Assembly: GCF_003075435.1 (NCBI RefSeq) | Contig: NZ_QCZJ01000040.1 | Location: 1 to 39,330, forward strand | Source of the DNA: Terrimonas sp. | GTDB taxonomy: Bacteria > Bacteroidota > Bacteroidia > Chitinophagales > Chitinophagaceae | Direction: 5' to 3' | DNA length: 39,330 nucleotides | In this document: positions 7,856-15,707 of the stretch, piece by piece | Layout: every line of letters begins with the position of its first letter | Numbering within the stretch: position 1 is the first letter of the stretch | Made by a program: the position numbers and the translations under genes | Notes under the pieces: model-generated | Databases searched by the model: none | What the model was told of the DNA's origin: nothing | What the model saw: the letters and a program-made list of their open reading frames with translations, nothing else

Positions 7856-10051
7856 CTACTCCATGCTCCCCATCTGCCTTGTATATGCTTTAATAAACAG
7901 CGCGCCTAAGTTTTTGTGCGGAGGTATATAGTTATCGAACCTTTCTTTGGCATCGCCGGAAGTGAACCTTGCTGAAAGTTCTTTCCATATTGTGAGCCAT
8001 TCTACATTTTTGCCCACTTTAATATCATCATTAATAGCTTTAAGGATCGGTTCATTAATGATGCGTGTACCTACTTCTTTTGAGGAAATGATATGTGCAT
8101 CAGGGCATGTTCTTAATACATCATCCAGGTTATGGAAACCACCACATGAGCCGAGAATAACGATTTTGGACGAAGGCGCCAGGTTGCGTATGGTTGAGCC
8201 TACCCAATAGCTATGTCCGCGGTGAATGGTAATGCTTGGCTTCAGGTTGTGCTTTTCCATATAGGCTGCCATTTTAGATTGCGCTATCGAATCCAGGCCT
8301 GATTCGTAATCAAGCGGAAGATTGGCATAGATATACACAGGTTTGCCTTTCGCGGATCGTATTTCTGTCCACTCCGCGTTTTTCTTCACTTTCCATTCGC
8401 CGGTATTGGTAAACATGCTTATGAAATTGGCGTATGATTCTTTACCATCTTTATCACCATAAAAGAAAACCTGTTGCACCACACGCCCGCTATCATCCAC
8501 CAGGTCTTTATAATCCACTTTATATACAGGCGGTATATTCAGCTTTGCCGAAATATCTATACTGCTGTCCTGCGATGACTGGAAAATGGTTTGCAGTATA
8601 TCATATATTACGATAGTTCTTCTTTCCTGCTTTTGCTTTCCTTCCAGTAAATTCTTTTCTATTTCCTGGTCAATTAATCTTTTTACCAGTGGATTACTTA
8701 TGCTTCCATAAGAATCCGCCACATCCACCGCGTCTTCCAGGGTTCCGGTTTTTTCAAGCCCTCTTACAAATGCCATCATTAATCTTTGTGAACTACTATC
8801 AGGCATGGTTGCTAAAAATTCATCCAGCTTATTATAGCCCGCGGCAAGCTTGATGAACTTTTTGAACTTGTCAAAGCGCACGCTCATCAGCAAACTATCG
8901 CCGGCAGGTATACTGAGCCTTTGCATCATCCTGTTATATACACCCTTATAGCTTGAAGTATAAATAACATCTTCACCCAGCACTATAAGGTAATACAGTT
9001 CCTGCGGCGTTAAAGGATCGAGTATTTTAAAACGGATATTATCAGGAGAATCATGCAATGCATTGATCTGTTCAATAAATACATTCTCCGCCCTGTCTTT
9101 TAATTTTGCCAGCAGCTTATCATAAGCAACAGGCGTATCTTTTTTGATCAGCCTGTCGTTATAGGCGGTTTGTGTTTTTACCAGCAGGCGGTAGTATTGC
9201 ACATTATCGCCCATCACGTCATAAATATCCTGCAGGGTTAATCTTTCGTGTACAAGTTCATCAATAAAAGGATAATACTGTTGCCCGCTTTTGCTGGAAG
9301 CAATTGCTACGATCGCTTTTACAAGAGAGTCGTTATTTCTCCTGATCAATCTTCCCACATTTGTGCGGGTTGCAGCGGCATAGTCATATAACTGGTTGGG
9401 ATTGCGGTGCGCCGCGGCAGCTACCAGGCTATCGGCAAAGGGTACACTAAAATATTGCTCAAGCATGGGCAATACCTTATCAGGATTTTTCTGGCAGAAT
9501 TTTCTGAAAAGAATATTGCGGGCTTCTGCATAACCGATATTTTCATACAAAGCGGTGCCTTCTCCGTTGATATTTATATTCCCAACCTCGTAAGAAGCCC
9601 TCTCTACTATAGGTGAAATATCCTGTTTTTTTGTATCAGCCTGCATCAGCGCTTTGTAATTTTTAACCAGGATTGAACCCATTGCCGGGTTAAAGCTTTT
9701 ATTACGCCAGCCGTTGTAAAATCCTTTAACTAAATTTTCAAGTCCGCTTAGGTATTTTACTTTAAGACGATGATCGAGATAGCCTGCTGATTCAATGGTA
9801 TCTTTCAGTATATCTACTTCGTTAATAATAGCCTCTGTTACAAAAGCATTAATGTCTTTGTTTTTAGATACATTCAGCACCTTCCCGTCTCCGCCATTAA
9901 AACTTAGCGCCTGCTTTTGCTGTTTCTCAATATTTTCATGATAGCGTATACGGGCAATGTCAACCTTTTTTTTAGTTGTATCCGCTTCATTACCTCTTGT
10001 GGTAAGTACGGAAAAGAACATTAATATAACAGCCAGATAAAGTTTATACAT
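7856..10051 (-). CDS. Secreted protein with C-terminal caspase-like (clan CD) His/Cys signature
   Basis: No named family is recognised. From the ATG at 10051 the product has 731 residues: a signal peptide (about 1-20, YLAVILMFFSVLTTRG), then about 450 mostly helical residues, then an alpha/beta region after about residue 500. Near the C-terminus a strand and loop SITIHRGHSYWVG (H610, H613) is followed about 15 residues later by a buried strand and turn KIVILGSCGGF (C636). A His-Gly-His after one strand and a Cys at the end of the next is the arrangement of clan CD peptidases (caspases, gingipains, CHAT), so this part may be an active cysteine protease; that is inference. An earlier ATG at 10066 lies one base from a perfect -7 box (10068-10075), so 10051 fits better. 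It is divergent from the two-component system at 10265. Confidence 0.65.
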   Translation of the reverse strand: MYKLYLAVILMFFSVLTTRGNEADTTKKKVDIARIRYHENIEKQQKQALSFNGGDGKVLNVSKNKDINAFVTEAIINEVDILKDTIESAGYLDHRLKVKYLSGLENLVKGFYNGWRNKSFNPAMGSILVKNYKALMQADTKKQDISPIVERASYEVGNININGEGTALYENIGYAEARNILFRKFCQKNPDKVLPMLEQYFSVPFADSLVAAAAHRNPNQLYDYAAATRTNVGRLIRRNNDSLVKAIVAIASSKSGQQYYPFIDELVHERLTLQDIYDVMGDNVQYYRLLVKTQTAYNDRLIKKDTPVAYDKLLAKLKDRAENVFIEQINALHDSPDNIRFKILDPLTPQELYYLIVLGEDVIYTSSYKGVYNRMMQRLSIPAGDSLLMSVRFDKFKKFIKLAAGYNKLDEFLATMPDSSSQRLMMAFVRGLEKTGTLEDAVDVADSYGSISNPLVKRLIDQEIEKNLLEGKQKQERRTIVIYDILQTIFQSSQDSSIDISAKLNIPPVYKVDYKDLVDDSGRVVQQVFFYGDKDGKESYANFISMFTNTGEWKVKKNAEWTEIRSAKGKPVYIYANLPLDYESGLDSIAQSKMAAYMEKHNLKPSITIHRGHSYWVGSTIRNLAPSSKIVILGSCGGFHNLDDVLRTCPDAHIISSKEVGTRIINEPILKAINDDIKVGKNVEWLTIWKELSARFTSGDAKERFDNYIPPHKNLGALFIKAYTRQMGSME

Positions 10052-10067
10052 GTTGCGCACTATCATG

Positions 10068-10075
10068 CAAAATTA
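10068..10075 (-). promoter_or_regulatory. Bacteroidota -7 box for the caspase-like protein gene
   Basis: On the minus strand the bases read TAATTTTG, an exact match to TAnnTTTG. It ends 16 bases before the ATG at 10051. No TTG is seen at the usual -33 distance. Its position decides between the two possible starts. Confidence 0.5.
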
Positions 10076-10214
10076 GGATAATAGCTTTATGGTTAACAGG
10101 TGCAGTGGTATATAACTTATTTAGAATGAGTTAAAAACCTACACATTAACGTACATAGTGTGAATTTAGTGCCAAATTTCCCGCAATGGATAACAATTTC
10201 ATAATCCAGTGTTT

Positions 10215-10246
10215 TTGGGCGGTGAGCCGGGGCAAGGTTATTTTTG
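10215..10246 (+). promoter_or_regulatory. Promoter of the two-component operon
   Basis: A TTG at 10215-10217 is followed after 21 bases by TATTTTTG at 10239-10246, a full match to TAnnTTTG. The box ends 18 bases before the ATG at 10265 and overlaps the TTG at 10244 where a longer frame could begin, so it supports the downstream start. Confidence 0.6.
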
Positions 10247-10264
10247 CGTAAACATATTGTTAAG

Positions 10265-10942
10265 ATGGAACCCAAAGGCAAAAAAATACTGATAGCTGAT
10301 GATGAACCGGATATACTGGAGATATTAAGCTACAATCTTACCAGGGAAGGTTATGAAACCATAACCGCCAAAGACGGGGAGGATGCTATCCAAAAAGCCA
10401 GGTTGTATAAACCAGACCTGATAATGCTGGATGTGATGATGCCTAATAAAAATGGCATGGAGGTTTGCAAATTATTGAGAACCCAGCCGGTTTACCAGGA
10501 CACACTGATCATTTTTTTAACAGCTTTAAGTGATGAAACTTCTCATATTAAAGGACTGGAATATGGTGCGGATGATTTTATCAGTAAACCTGTAAGCCCC
10601 AAAATACTGGTTTCCAAGGTTAACGCCTTATTTCGCAGGATACAAAAGCCGGATGATAAAACCATACAAACAGGCAGTATCATTATTGACCCGGTTAAAT
10701 TTGTGGTTACGATAAACGGGCAGGACATAGTACTGGCAAAAAAAGAATTTGAATTATTGCACCTGCTGGCTACCAAGCCGGGCAGGGTATTTTTAAGAAA
10801 TGAGATCTTAAGCCAGATATGGGGAACCGAAGTAATTGTTGGCGACAGAACCATTGATGTGCATATTCGTAAGATTCGTCAAAAACTTGGCATAGATTGC
10901 ATTACCACCGTAAAGGGTGTAGGCTATAAAATGGTAGTCTGA
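10265..10942 (+). CDS. OmpR/PhoB-family response regulator
   Basis: A 225-residue two-domain regulator. The receiver domain (about 7-122) has the acidic pair D12-D13, the phospho-acceptor D56 (LIMLDVMMP), T86 (FLTAL) and K108 (ISKPV). The winged-helix DNA-binding domain (about 130-225) shows EFELLHLLATKPG, RNEILSQIWG and the recognition-helix region DRTIDVHIRKIRQKLG, ending in GVGYKM. The upstream in-frame TTG at 10244 sits inside the -7 box, so the ATG at 10265 is taken as the start. The histidine kinase gene begins 16 bases after the stop, so the pair forms an operon. The nearest E. coli type is PhoB, but phosphate sensing is not shown here; no pst or phoU genes are nearby. Confidence 0.93.
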   Translation: MEPKGKKILIADDEPDILEILSYNLTREGYETITAKDGEDAIQKARLYKPDLIMLDVMMPNKNGMEVCKLLRTQPVYQDTLIIFLTALSDETSHIKGLEYGADDFISKPVSPKILVSKVNALFRRIQKPDDKTIQTGSIIIDPVKFVVTINGQDIVLAKKEFELLHLLATKPGRVFLRNEILSQIWGTEVIVGDRTIDVHIRKIRQKLGIDCITTVKGVGYKMVV

Positions 10943-10958
10943 ATATGAGGTAAACGAA

Positions 10959-12008
10959 ATGTTTAATACTAAAAATTTTTCACCCCGCCAGTTAGCCGGC
11001 TACACGGCATTAATGATTGCAATACCTGTTGCTCTGGGTATATATTTTTTCGATCCTGAATGGTGGGTGGCGCTGATTGCATTTCTGCTTGTATTGGCGG
11101 GAAGCTATGCGCTTATTTTATTTACCCTTCAGCGGTTTATTTACCGGAAAATAAAATTGATCTACAAGTTTATTTACCAAACAAAGGCAAGCAAGCGGGA
11201 AGAGTTTTATTACAAGAACATATTACCACAGAAAAGCATAGACGAAGTTAGACAGGATGTTGAATTTTGGGCAGAACAGAAAAAGAAAGAGATTGAAATA
11301 TTGCAGGCCAATGAAGCCTTTAGAAAAGAGTTCCTTCAAAACCTTTCGCACGAATTAAAAACGCCCATTTTCGCTATACAGGGATATGTAGATACCTTAC
11401 TCGGTGGCGCAATAGAAAACCAGGAGCTCAGTACAAAATTCCTCAACAACACATCAAAAAACATAACGCGATTGGTTAACCTGCTGAATGACCTTGATGA
11501 AATAACAAGGCTTGAAAGCGGTGAACAGGTTTTATATAAACAGCATTTCATTATACAGGAACTTATACGCGAAGTATTTGACTCTTTATCCTTACTTGCC
11601 TCTAAAAAAGGAATAAAGCTGAATATCAAAAAGGGATGCGAATTTCCCATCACTGTTTTTGCTGATAAGGAAAAGATCAGGCAGGTAATCATAAATCTTA
11701 CAGATAATGCCATAAAATATGGCAAAATAAACGGTAATGTAACCGCCAGTGCTTATTTAACCGATGAAAAGCATGTGCTGGTAGAGATCAGCGATGATGG
11801 TATTGGTATAGCCGAAGAACATATACCCAGGATTTCAGAAAGATTTTACAGAACAGATGCTGCAAGGAGCAGGAAGGAGGGCGGCAGCGGTTTGGGGTTG
11901 GCTATCTGTAAGCATATCATTGAGGCTCACGGGCAAAGGATGCATGTACGTAGTAAACCCGACGTAGGAACCACATTCGGTTTCATTCTCCAACGCAAAA
12001 AAGACTGA
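10959..12008 (+). CDS. Sensor histidine kinase (PhoR-like, minimal input)
   Basis: A 349-residue membrane kinase. Two transmembrane helices (about 13-30 and 36-57) are joined by only a few residues (FDPEWW), so there is almost no extracytoplasmic sensor. A short coiled linker (about 60-120) leads to the HisKA helix with the phospho-acceptor H131 in FLQNLSHELKTP. The ATPase domain has the N box (N250 in NLTDNAIKYG), the G1 box DDGIGIAEEHIPRISERFYR and the G2 box GGSGLGLAICKHI. No PAS or HAMP is evident. The partner regulator is directly upstream. The signal may be sensed in the membrane or through a partner protein; the divergent secreted protein is one candidate but that is speculation. Confidence 0.93.
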   Translation: MFNTKNFSPRQLAGYTALMIAIPVALGIYFFDPEWWVALIAFLLVLAGSYALILFTLQRFIYRKIKLIYKFIYQTKASKREEFYYKNILPQKSIDEVRQDVEFWAEQKKKEIEILQANEAFRKEFLQNLSHELKTPIFAIQGYVDTLLGGAIENQELSTKFLNNTSKNITRLVNLLNDLDEITRLESGEQVLYKQHFIIQELIREVFDSLSLLASKKGIKLNIKKGCEFPITVFADKEKIRQVIINLTDNAIKYGKINGNVTASAYLTDEKHVLVEISDDGIGIAEEHIPRISERFYRTDAARSRKEGGSGLGLAICKHIIEAHGQRMHVRSKPDVGTTFGFILQRKKD

Positions 12009-12103
12009 TTTTTCAAGCGTACTTTCCCCAGTTTTACTAAGTGTTTTTTCCGTAAAAATACTATACAACTCATTGTGTAGCTTCATTTTAAGCGTAAAAA
12101 AAA

Positions 12104-12133
12104 TTGCAATAACAAAAAAACTGTGTAATTTAG
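12104..12133 (+). promoter_or_regulatory. Promoter-like TTG-N19-TAATTTAG downstream of the kinase gene
   Basis: TTG at 12104-12106 and TAATTTAG at 12126-12133 (7 of 8 to TAnnTTTG) are 19 bases apart, the usual spacing. No protein start follows on this strand; a strong terminator lies 32 bases on. Confidence 0.35.
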
Positions 12134-12137
12134 CCAT

Positions 12138-12197
12138 AGTTTTCATAGGGTACGGATTAAAAACGGGCCAGGGTTTCTACCCCGGCCCAACTTTTTT
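12138..12197 (+). ncRNA. Candidate short RNA (about 60 nt) ending in a strong hairpin
   Basis: Bounded by a promoter-like pair at 12104-12133 and a terminator at 12165-12195, with no reading frame inside. The arrangement and the AACTTTTT tail resemble the unit at 30029-30086. It may instead be only the 3' untranslated end of the kinase transcript. Ends are estimated. Confidence 0.25.
12165..12195. terminator. Strong terminator hairpin between convergent genes
   Basis: Arms gggccaggg (12165-12173) and ccccggccc (12180-12188) pair with one A-C mismatch around a 6-base loop. A T run follows on the plus strand (aactttttt) and a shorter one on the minus strand, so it can serve both the two-component operon and the deacetylase gene. 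Confidence 0.75.
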
Positions 12198-12242
12198 AAA
12201 TAGCTTTTTTTCAGATTTATTTATTGCTTAATTATAAGCTTT

Positions 12243-12866
12243 TTATAAATTAATTTTATCAAACCTGTAACCCTGCTTTTCAAAATATTCCAGGGTTCTT
12301 GGCAAGGCATATTGCATATTTTTAAATGCTTTTTCGCTGTCATGAAAAACAATAATACTTCCGCTTTTTGTTGAAAGCACAACGTTTTTCAGGCATGCTT
12401 CCGGTGTGATCTTCTGGTCGAAATCCCCGCTCAGTACCGACCACATAATTACTTTCATGTTAAACGATTCAGTAAGATATTTCAACTGCAGTTTTGATAT
12501 TCTGCCATATGGCGGCCTGAAAAGATCGGCGTCAATATACTTTCTTGCCTCTGCTATATCTGTAAAATATTTTTTATCATCTGTTTTCCAGCCATTCAAA
12601 TGATTGTAGGTGTGATTGCCTATTTTATGCCCGTCGTCTATGATGTTTGTATATATGTCGCGATATTTTACCACATTATTCCCTATGCAGAAAAAAGTAG
12701 CTTTCGCGTTAAATTTTTTAAGCTCATTCAATACAAACGGGGTTATTTCCGGGTGAGGTCCATCATCAAAAGTGAGATAGATAACTTTCTCACGGTCAGG
12801 CATACCCCAAATTGCAGCGGGATACATTTTTTTTAAAAGCCAGGGCGTTTTGGCAAAATAGAACAT
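12243..12866 (-). CDS. Polysaccharide deacetylase (NodB homology domain)
   Basis: The product from ATG 12866 has 207 residues and is nearly all NodB domain, a metal-dependent carbohydrate esterase 4 fold that removes N- or O-acetyl groups from peptidoglycan, chitin-like or capsular sugars. Motif 1 is LTFDDGPHP (D34, D35), motif 2 IGNHTYNH (H85, H89 as metal ligands), motif 3 FRPPYG (117-121), motif 4 MWSVLSGDFD and motif 5 IIVFHDS (H175). The frame stays open to 12989, but the extra 41 residues are partly encoded by an inverted repeat (12966-13028) and do not look conserved; related proteins begin close to MFYFAKTPWLLKK. A start at 12932 is also possible. There is no signal peptide, so it may act inside the cell or be anchored weakly by the first residues. 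Confidence 0.85.
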   Translation of the reverse strand: MFYFAKTPWLLKKMYPAAIWGMPDREKVIYLTFDDGPHPEITPFVLNELKKFNAKATFFCIGNNVVKYRDIYTNIIDDGHKIGNHTYNHLNGWKTDDKKYFTDIAEARKYIDADLFRPPYGRISKLQLKYLTESFNMKVIMWSVLSGDFDQKITPEACLKNVVLSTKSGSIIVFHDSEKAFKNMQYALPRTLEYFEKQGYRFDKINL

Positions 12867-12965
12867 ATACTGTTTTGATTTTTTAAACCGCGTATAAAGG
12901 TATAGCATTAGTGATTTATTGACAGAAGCCATATTTAGTTCGTAAAAAACAATATATGTTTTGAA

Positions 12966-13028
12966 AACCATTAAGAAGTTAAGGGTCATTAAGGCTTCTT
13001 ACTTAATTTTCTTAATGTCTTAATGGTT
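12966..13028. repeat. AACCATTAAG inverted repeat, copy 1
   Basis: The ends aaccattaag (12966-12975) and cttaatggtt (13019-13028) are exact reverse complements, with further partial pairing inside (aagttaaggg and cttaattttcttaat). A second copy with the same ends and internal words lies at 34460-34531. Confidence 0.7.
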
Positions 13029-13081
13029 ATTTATAAGAACTAATAGTGTTCCCTAATAATATCAGATCATCATGCTTTTTG

Positions 13082-13089
13082 TACTTTCG
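13082..13089 (+). promoter_or_regulatory. -7 box of gltX
   Basis: TACTTTCG matches TAnnTTTG at 7 of 8 bases and lies 20 bases before the ATG at 13110. No TTG is found at the -33 distance. Confidence 0.4.
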
Positions 13090-13109
13090 CGTTCAATTTA
13101 TATTTAACC

Positions 13110-14633
13110 ATGTCATCAAAAAAAGTACGTGTAAGATTTGCGCCCAGTCCAACAGGTGGTTTGCACCTGGGCGGTGTCAGAACGGTATTATACAATTATC
13201 TTTTTGCCAAACAACATAAAGGAGATTTTATACTTCGTATAGAAGATACTGACCAGAGCAGGTATGTGCCGGGCGCAGAGGAATATATTTTTAATTGTTT
13301 ACAATGGACCGGGCTTGAGCCTGATGAAAGTGCTATACAAGGCGGGCAATACGGTCCGTATCGCCAAAGCGAAAGAAAAAGCCTGTATAAAACTTATGCT
13401 GAACAATTAATAAAAGACGGCTACGCGTATTATGCTTTTGATACTCCTGAAGAGCTGGAGAAAATGCGCAATGATTTCAAAACAGCGGTTAATCCTTCTC
13501 CGCAATACGATCATAACATAAGAAATAAAATGAGGAACTCGCTAACGCTTACTGCTGCAGAAGTACAACAACTGCTTGATGCAGGTACGCGTCATGTAAT
13601 CCGCATTAAAATGCCAGCGAATGAAACCGTATCGTTTACTGATATGATCAGAGGCGATGTAAGCTTTGATACTGCTGTAGTGGATGACAAGGTGTTGCTG
13701 AAGGCAGATGGCATGCCTACTTATCACCTTGCCGTAGTAGTTGATGACTATCTTATGAAAATCACCCATGCTTTTCGTGGTGAAGAATGGCTGCCCAGTG
13801 CACCGGTGCATGTATTGCTCTGGAAATATTTATTTGGATCTGATAATATGCCTGAATGGGCACACCTGCCTTTGATACTCGGGCCAAATGGAAAGCTGAG
13901 CAAAAGAGACGGAGCAAAATATGGTTTCCCGGTTTTTGCCATGAACTGGCTTGACCCTAAAACAAATGAATTAACTGAAGGATTTAAAGAAAAAGGATTT
14001 TTACCGGAAGCATTTATCAATATGCTTGCGTTGCTGGGCTGGAATGATGGGTCGGTGCAGGAGATATTTACCAAAGAAGCATTGATTGAAAAATTCTCCA
14101 TGGAAAGAGTGCATAGCGGCGGAGCGAAATTTGATTATGAAAAAGCAAAGTGGTTTAACCATGAATGGATAAAACGATTACCAGCCGCTGACCTGGCACA
14201 ACAGGTAAAACCGTTTTTTGAAGCAAAGTCCATCAACATTGCAGATGAAAAACTTTTGATTAAGGTTATTGATCTTGTAAAAGAAAGATGCCACTTACTT
14301 ACTGATTTTGTTGAACAGGGTTCGTTCTTTTTTACAACGCCGGAAAAGTTTGATGTTGATGCCGTTAAACCAAAATGGAATGAAGCTAAAGCGCTTTTCT
14401 TTGCAGAAGTGATCCGGAATTTTGAATTAAGTACCCTCTGGAATGCTGCTGAGCTGGAGCATAATTTTAAGGAGATGGCTGCTGCTAACCAGGTAAAGCC
14501 CGGAGAAGTATTGTTGCCGCTGCGCATTATGCTTGTAGGCGGAAAATTCGGGCCGCATGTATTTGATATTGCCGCACTGCTTGGAAAAGAGGAAACGATA
14601 AAAAGAATAAAACATTTCCTAAGATTACTTTAA
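13110..14633 (+). CDS. gltX: Glutamyl-tRNA synthetase
   Basis: This 507-residue class I aminoacyl-tRNA synthetase charges tRNA-Glu with glutamate in the cytosol. The ATP-binding HIGH-type motif lies in RFAPSPTGGLHLGGVRT (about 9-25), followed by the glutamate-site signature LRIEDTDQSRYV. The second signature KLSKR (262-266, the KMSKS equivalent) is in LSKRDGAKYGFPVF. The C-terminal anticodon-binding helical domain runs from about 330 and ends with the family's KEETIKRIKHFL. Length is normal for a bacterial GltX. The start is set by the ATG at 13110 just before VRVRFAPSPTG. Whether it also charges tRNA-Gln cannot be judged here, as neither gatCAB nor glnS is in the window. Confidence 0.97.
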   Translation: MSSKKVRVRFAPSPTGGLHLGGVRTVLYNYLFAKQHKGDFILRIEDTDQSRYVPGAEEYIFNCLQWTGLEPDESAIQGGQYGPYRQSERKSLYKTYAEQLIKDGYAYYAFDTPEELEKMRNDFKTAVNPSPQYDHNIRNKMRNSLTLTAAEVQQLLDAGTRHVIRIKMPANETVSFTDMIRGDVSFDTAVVDDKVLLKADGMPTYHLAVVVDDYLMKITHAFRGEEWLPSAPVHVLLWKYLFGSDNMPEWAHLPLILGPNGKLSKRDGAKYGFPVFAMNWLDPKTNELTEGFKEKGFLPEAFINMLALLGWNDGSVQEIFTKEALIEKFSMERVHSGGAKFDYEKAKWFNHEWIKRLPAADLAQQVKPFFEAKSINIADEKLLIKVIDLVKERCHLLTDFVEQGSFFFTTPEKFDVDAVKPKWNEAKALFFAEVIRNFELSTLWNAAELEHNFKEMAAANQVKPGEVLLPLRIMLVGGKFGPHVFDIAALLGKEETIKRIKHFLRLL

Positions 14634-14729
14634 CAGTTATGATGATTAATTGATGTGAAATAGCCATAACGGAAGCACAAACTGTTGTATCTTCCCTATT
14701 CATTAATTTTTCATTTTAAATCTGATTTC

Positions 14730-15554
14730 ATGAAAAAAATTCTTGCGGCAGTAGACTTTTCAGAACCATCTAAAAACGCTGCCAGGTATGCGTTGGCGTT
14801 AGCAAAAGATATACCCGGATCATCGCTCACTTTATATTATACGTATGAAGTGATGACCGCAGGCTCAGACGGAACGCCTTTACTTGTAGATACTGATGCA
14901 AGAAAAGTAATTGCTTCAGGCGCACTGAACAATCTTAAAGCAGAATTAGGTGATGCCGGAAATGTAAACATTGATATAGCCATAGAGCCAGGAAGACTTT
15001 CTTCAACATTAGTAAAATATGTTGAGCACCTGGGTATTGAACTTATAGTAATGGGTATAACAGGTACATCCCGCCTTGAGCAAATTATTATTGGCAGTAA
15101 TACCCTTAGTGTTATCAGCGAAGATATCTGCCCTGTATTGATTGTGCCTGCTGATGCAACCTATAAAAAAATAAACAAGGCAGTACTTACTACCGATTTA
15201 AAAGATGTTGCATCTACAACGCCGGTAAAAGAACTGCAATCTGTGCTCAGCGATCTGAAGCCTGAGCTGAGTGTAGCGCATGTAGCTTTTGAAGTAGGAG
15301 AGATGCCGGACAGTATAAAAAAGGAAAAAGATGCTTTGCAAAAAATGCTTGAGCGGTTCAATCCGGCTTTTTTCCATATAACCGATCCTGATTTTATTGA
15401 CGCCATTGATAAATTTGTTAAGGAATATAAGCCGGATATGATCATTACCGTGCCGCGTAAACATTCATTCTTCAAAAAACTATTTACGGAGAGCTATACA
15501 AAGAAGCTTGCATACAACAGCCAGTTGCCTATTCTTGCCATACATTCAAAATAG
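14730..15554 (+). CDS. Tandem-domain universal stress protein
   Basis: From the ATG at 14730 the product has 274 residues with two UspA folds. The first (about 1-141) starts KKILAAVDFSEPS and carries the ATP-binding pattern G-2x-G-9x-G-S as G109, G112, G122-S123, ending CPVLIVPA. The second (about 146-274) starts with KAVLTTDL, ends LPILAIHS, and lacks the nucleotide-binding pattern (KHSFFKKLFTES instead). A longer frame from a TTG at 14685 has no conserved residues. Such proteins help survival under stress through unknown targets. It follows gltX by 96 bases and ends at a clear hairpin, so it is probably its own unit. Confidence 0.9.
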   Translation: MKKILAAVDFSEPSKNAARYALALAKDIPGSSLTLYYTYEVMTAGSDGTPLLVDTDARKVIASGALNNLKAELGDAGNVNIDIAIEPGRLSSTLVKYVEHLGIELIVMGITGTSRLEQIIIGSNTLSVISEDICPVLIVPADATYKKINKAVLTTDLKDVASTTPVKELQSVLSDLKPELSVAHVAFEVGEMPDSIKKEKDALQKMLERFNPAFFHITDPDFIDAIDKFVKEYKPDMIITVPRKHSFFKKLFTESYTKKLAYNSQLPILAIHSK

Positions 15555-15581
15555 CATTACAAGTATTTCAACTTTACTTTA

Positions 15582-15605
15582 CTGCCGGTATATATGTACC
15601 GGCAG
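15582..15605 (+). terminator. Terminator of the universal stress gene
   Basis: A perfect 9-bp stem (ctgccggta / taccggcag) with a 6-base loop lies 28 bases after the stop. The T run after it is short (tgttattt). Confidence 0.65.
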
Positions 15606-15707
15606 TGTTATTTACATTCCATTCGTTCATTAACCCGGTTCATACACATTGGGGTTTGAAGCAGCATCGCATTCATTCAATTTTGCGGCGCATTAAACTT
15701 CATAATA

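Noticed and set aside
11835-12146. Minus-strand frame of 103 codons starting MKTMAKLHSFF
   Set aside because: Most of it is antisense to the conserved ATPase domain of the histidine kinase; only the first ~45 codons are free, and they show no family likeness.
12867-12989. N-terminal extension of the polysaccharide deacetylase
   Set aside because: The first residues are encoded by a dispersed inverted repeat and the added part is not typical of the family.
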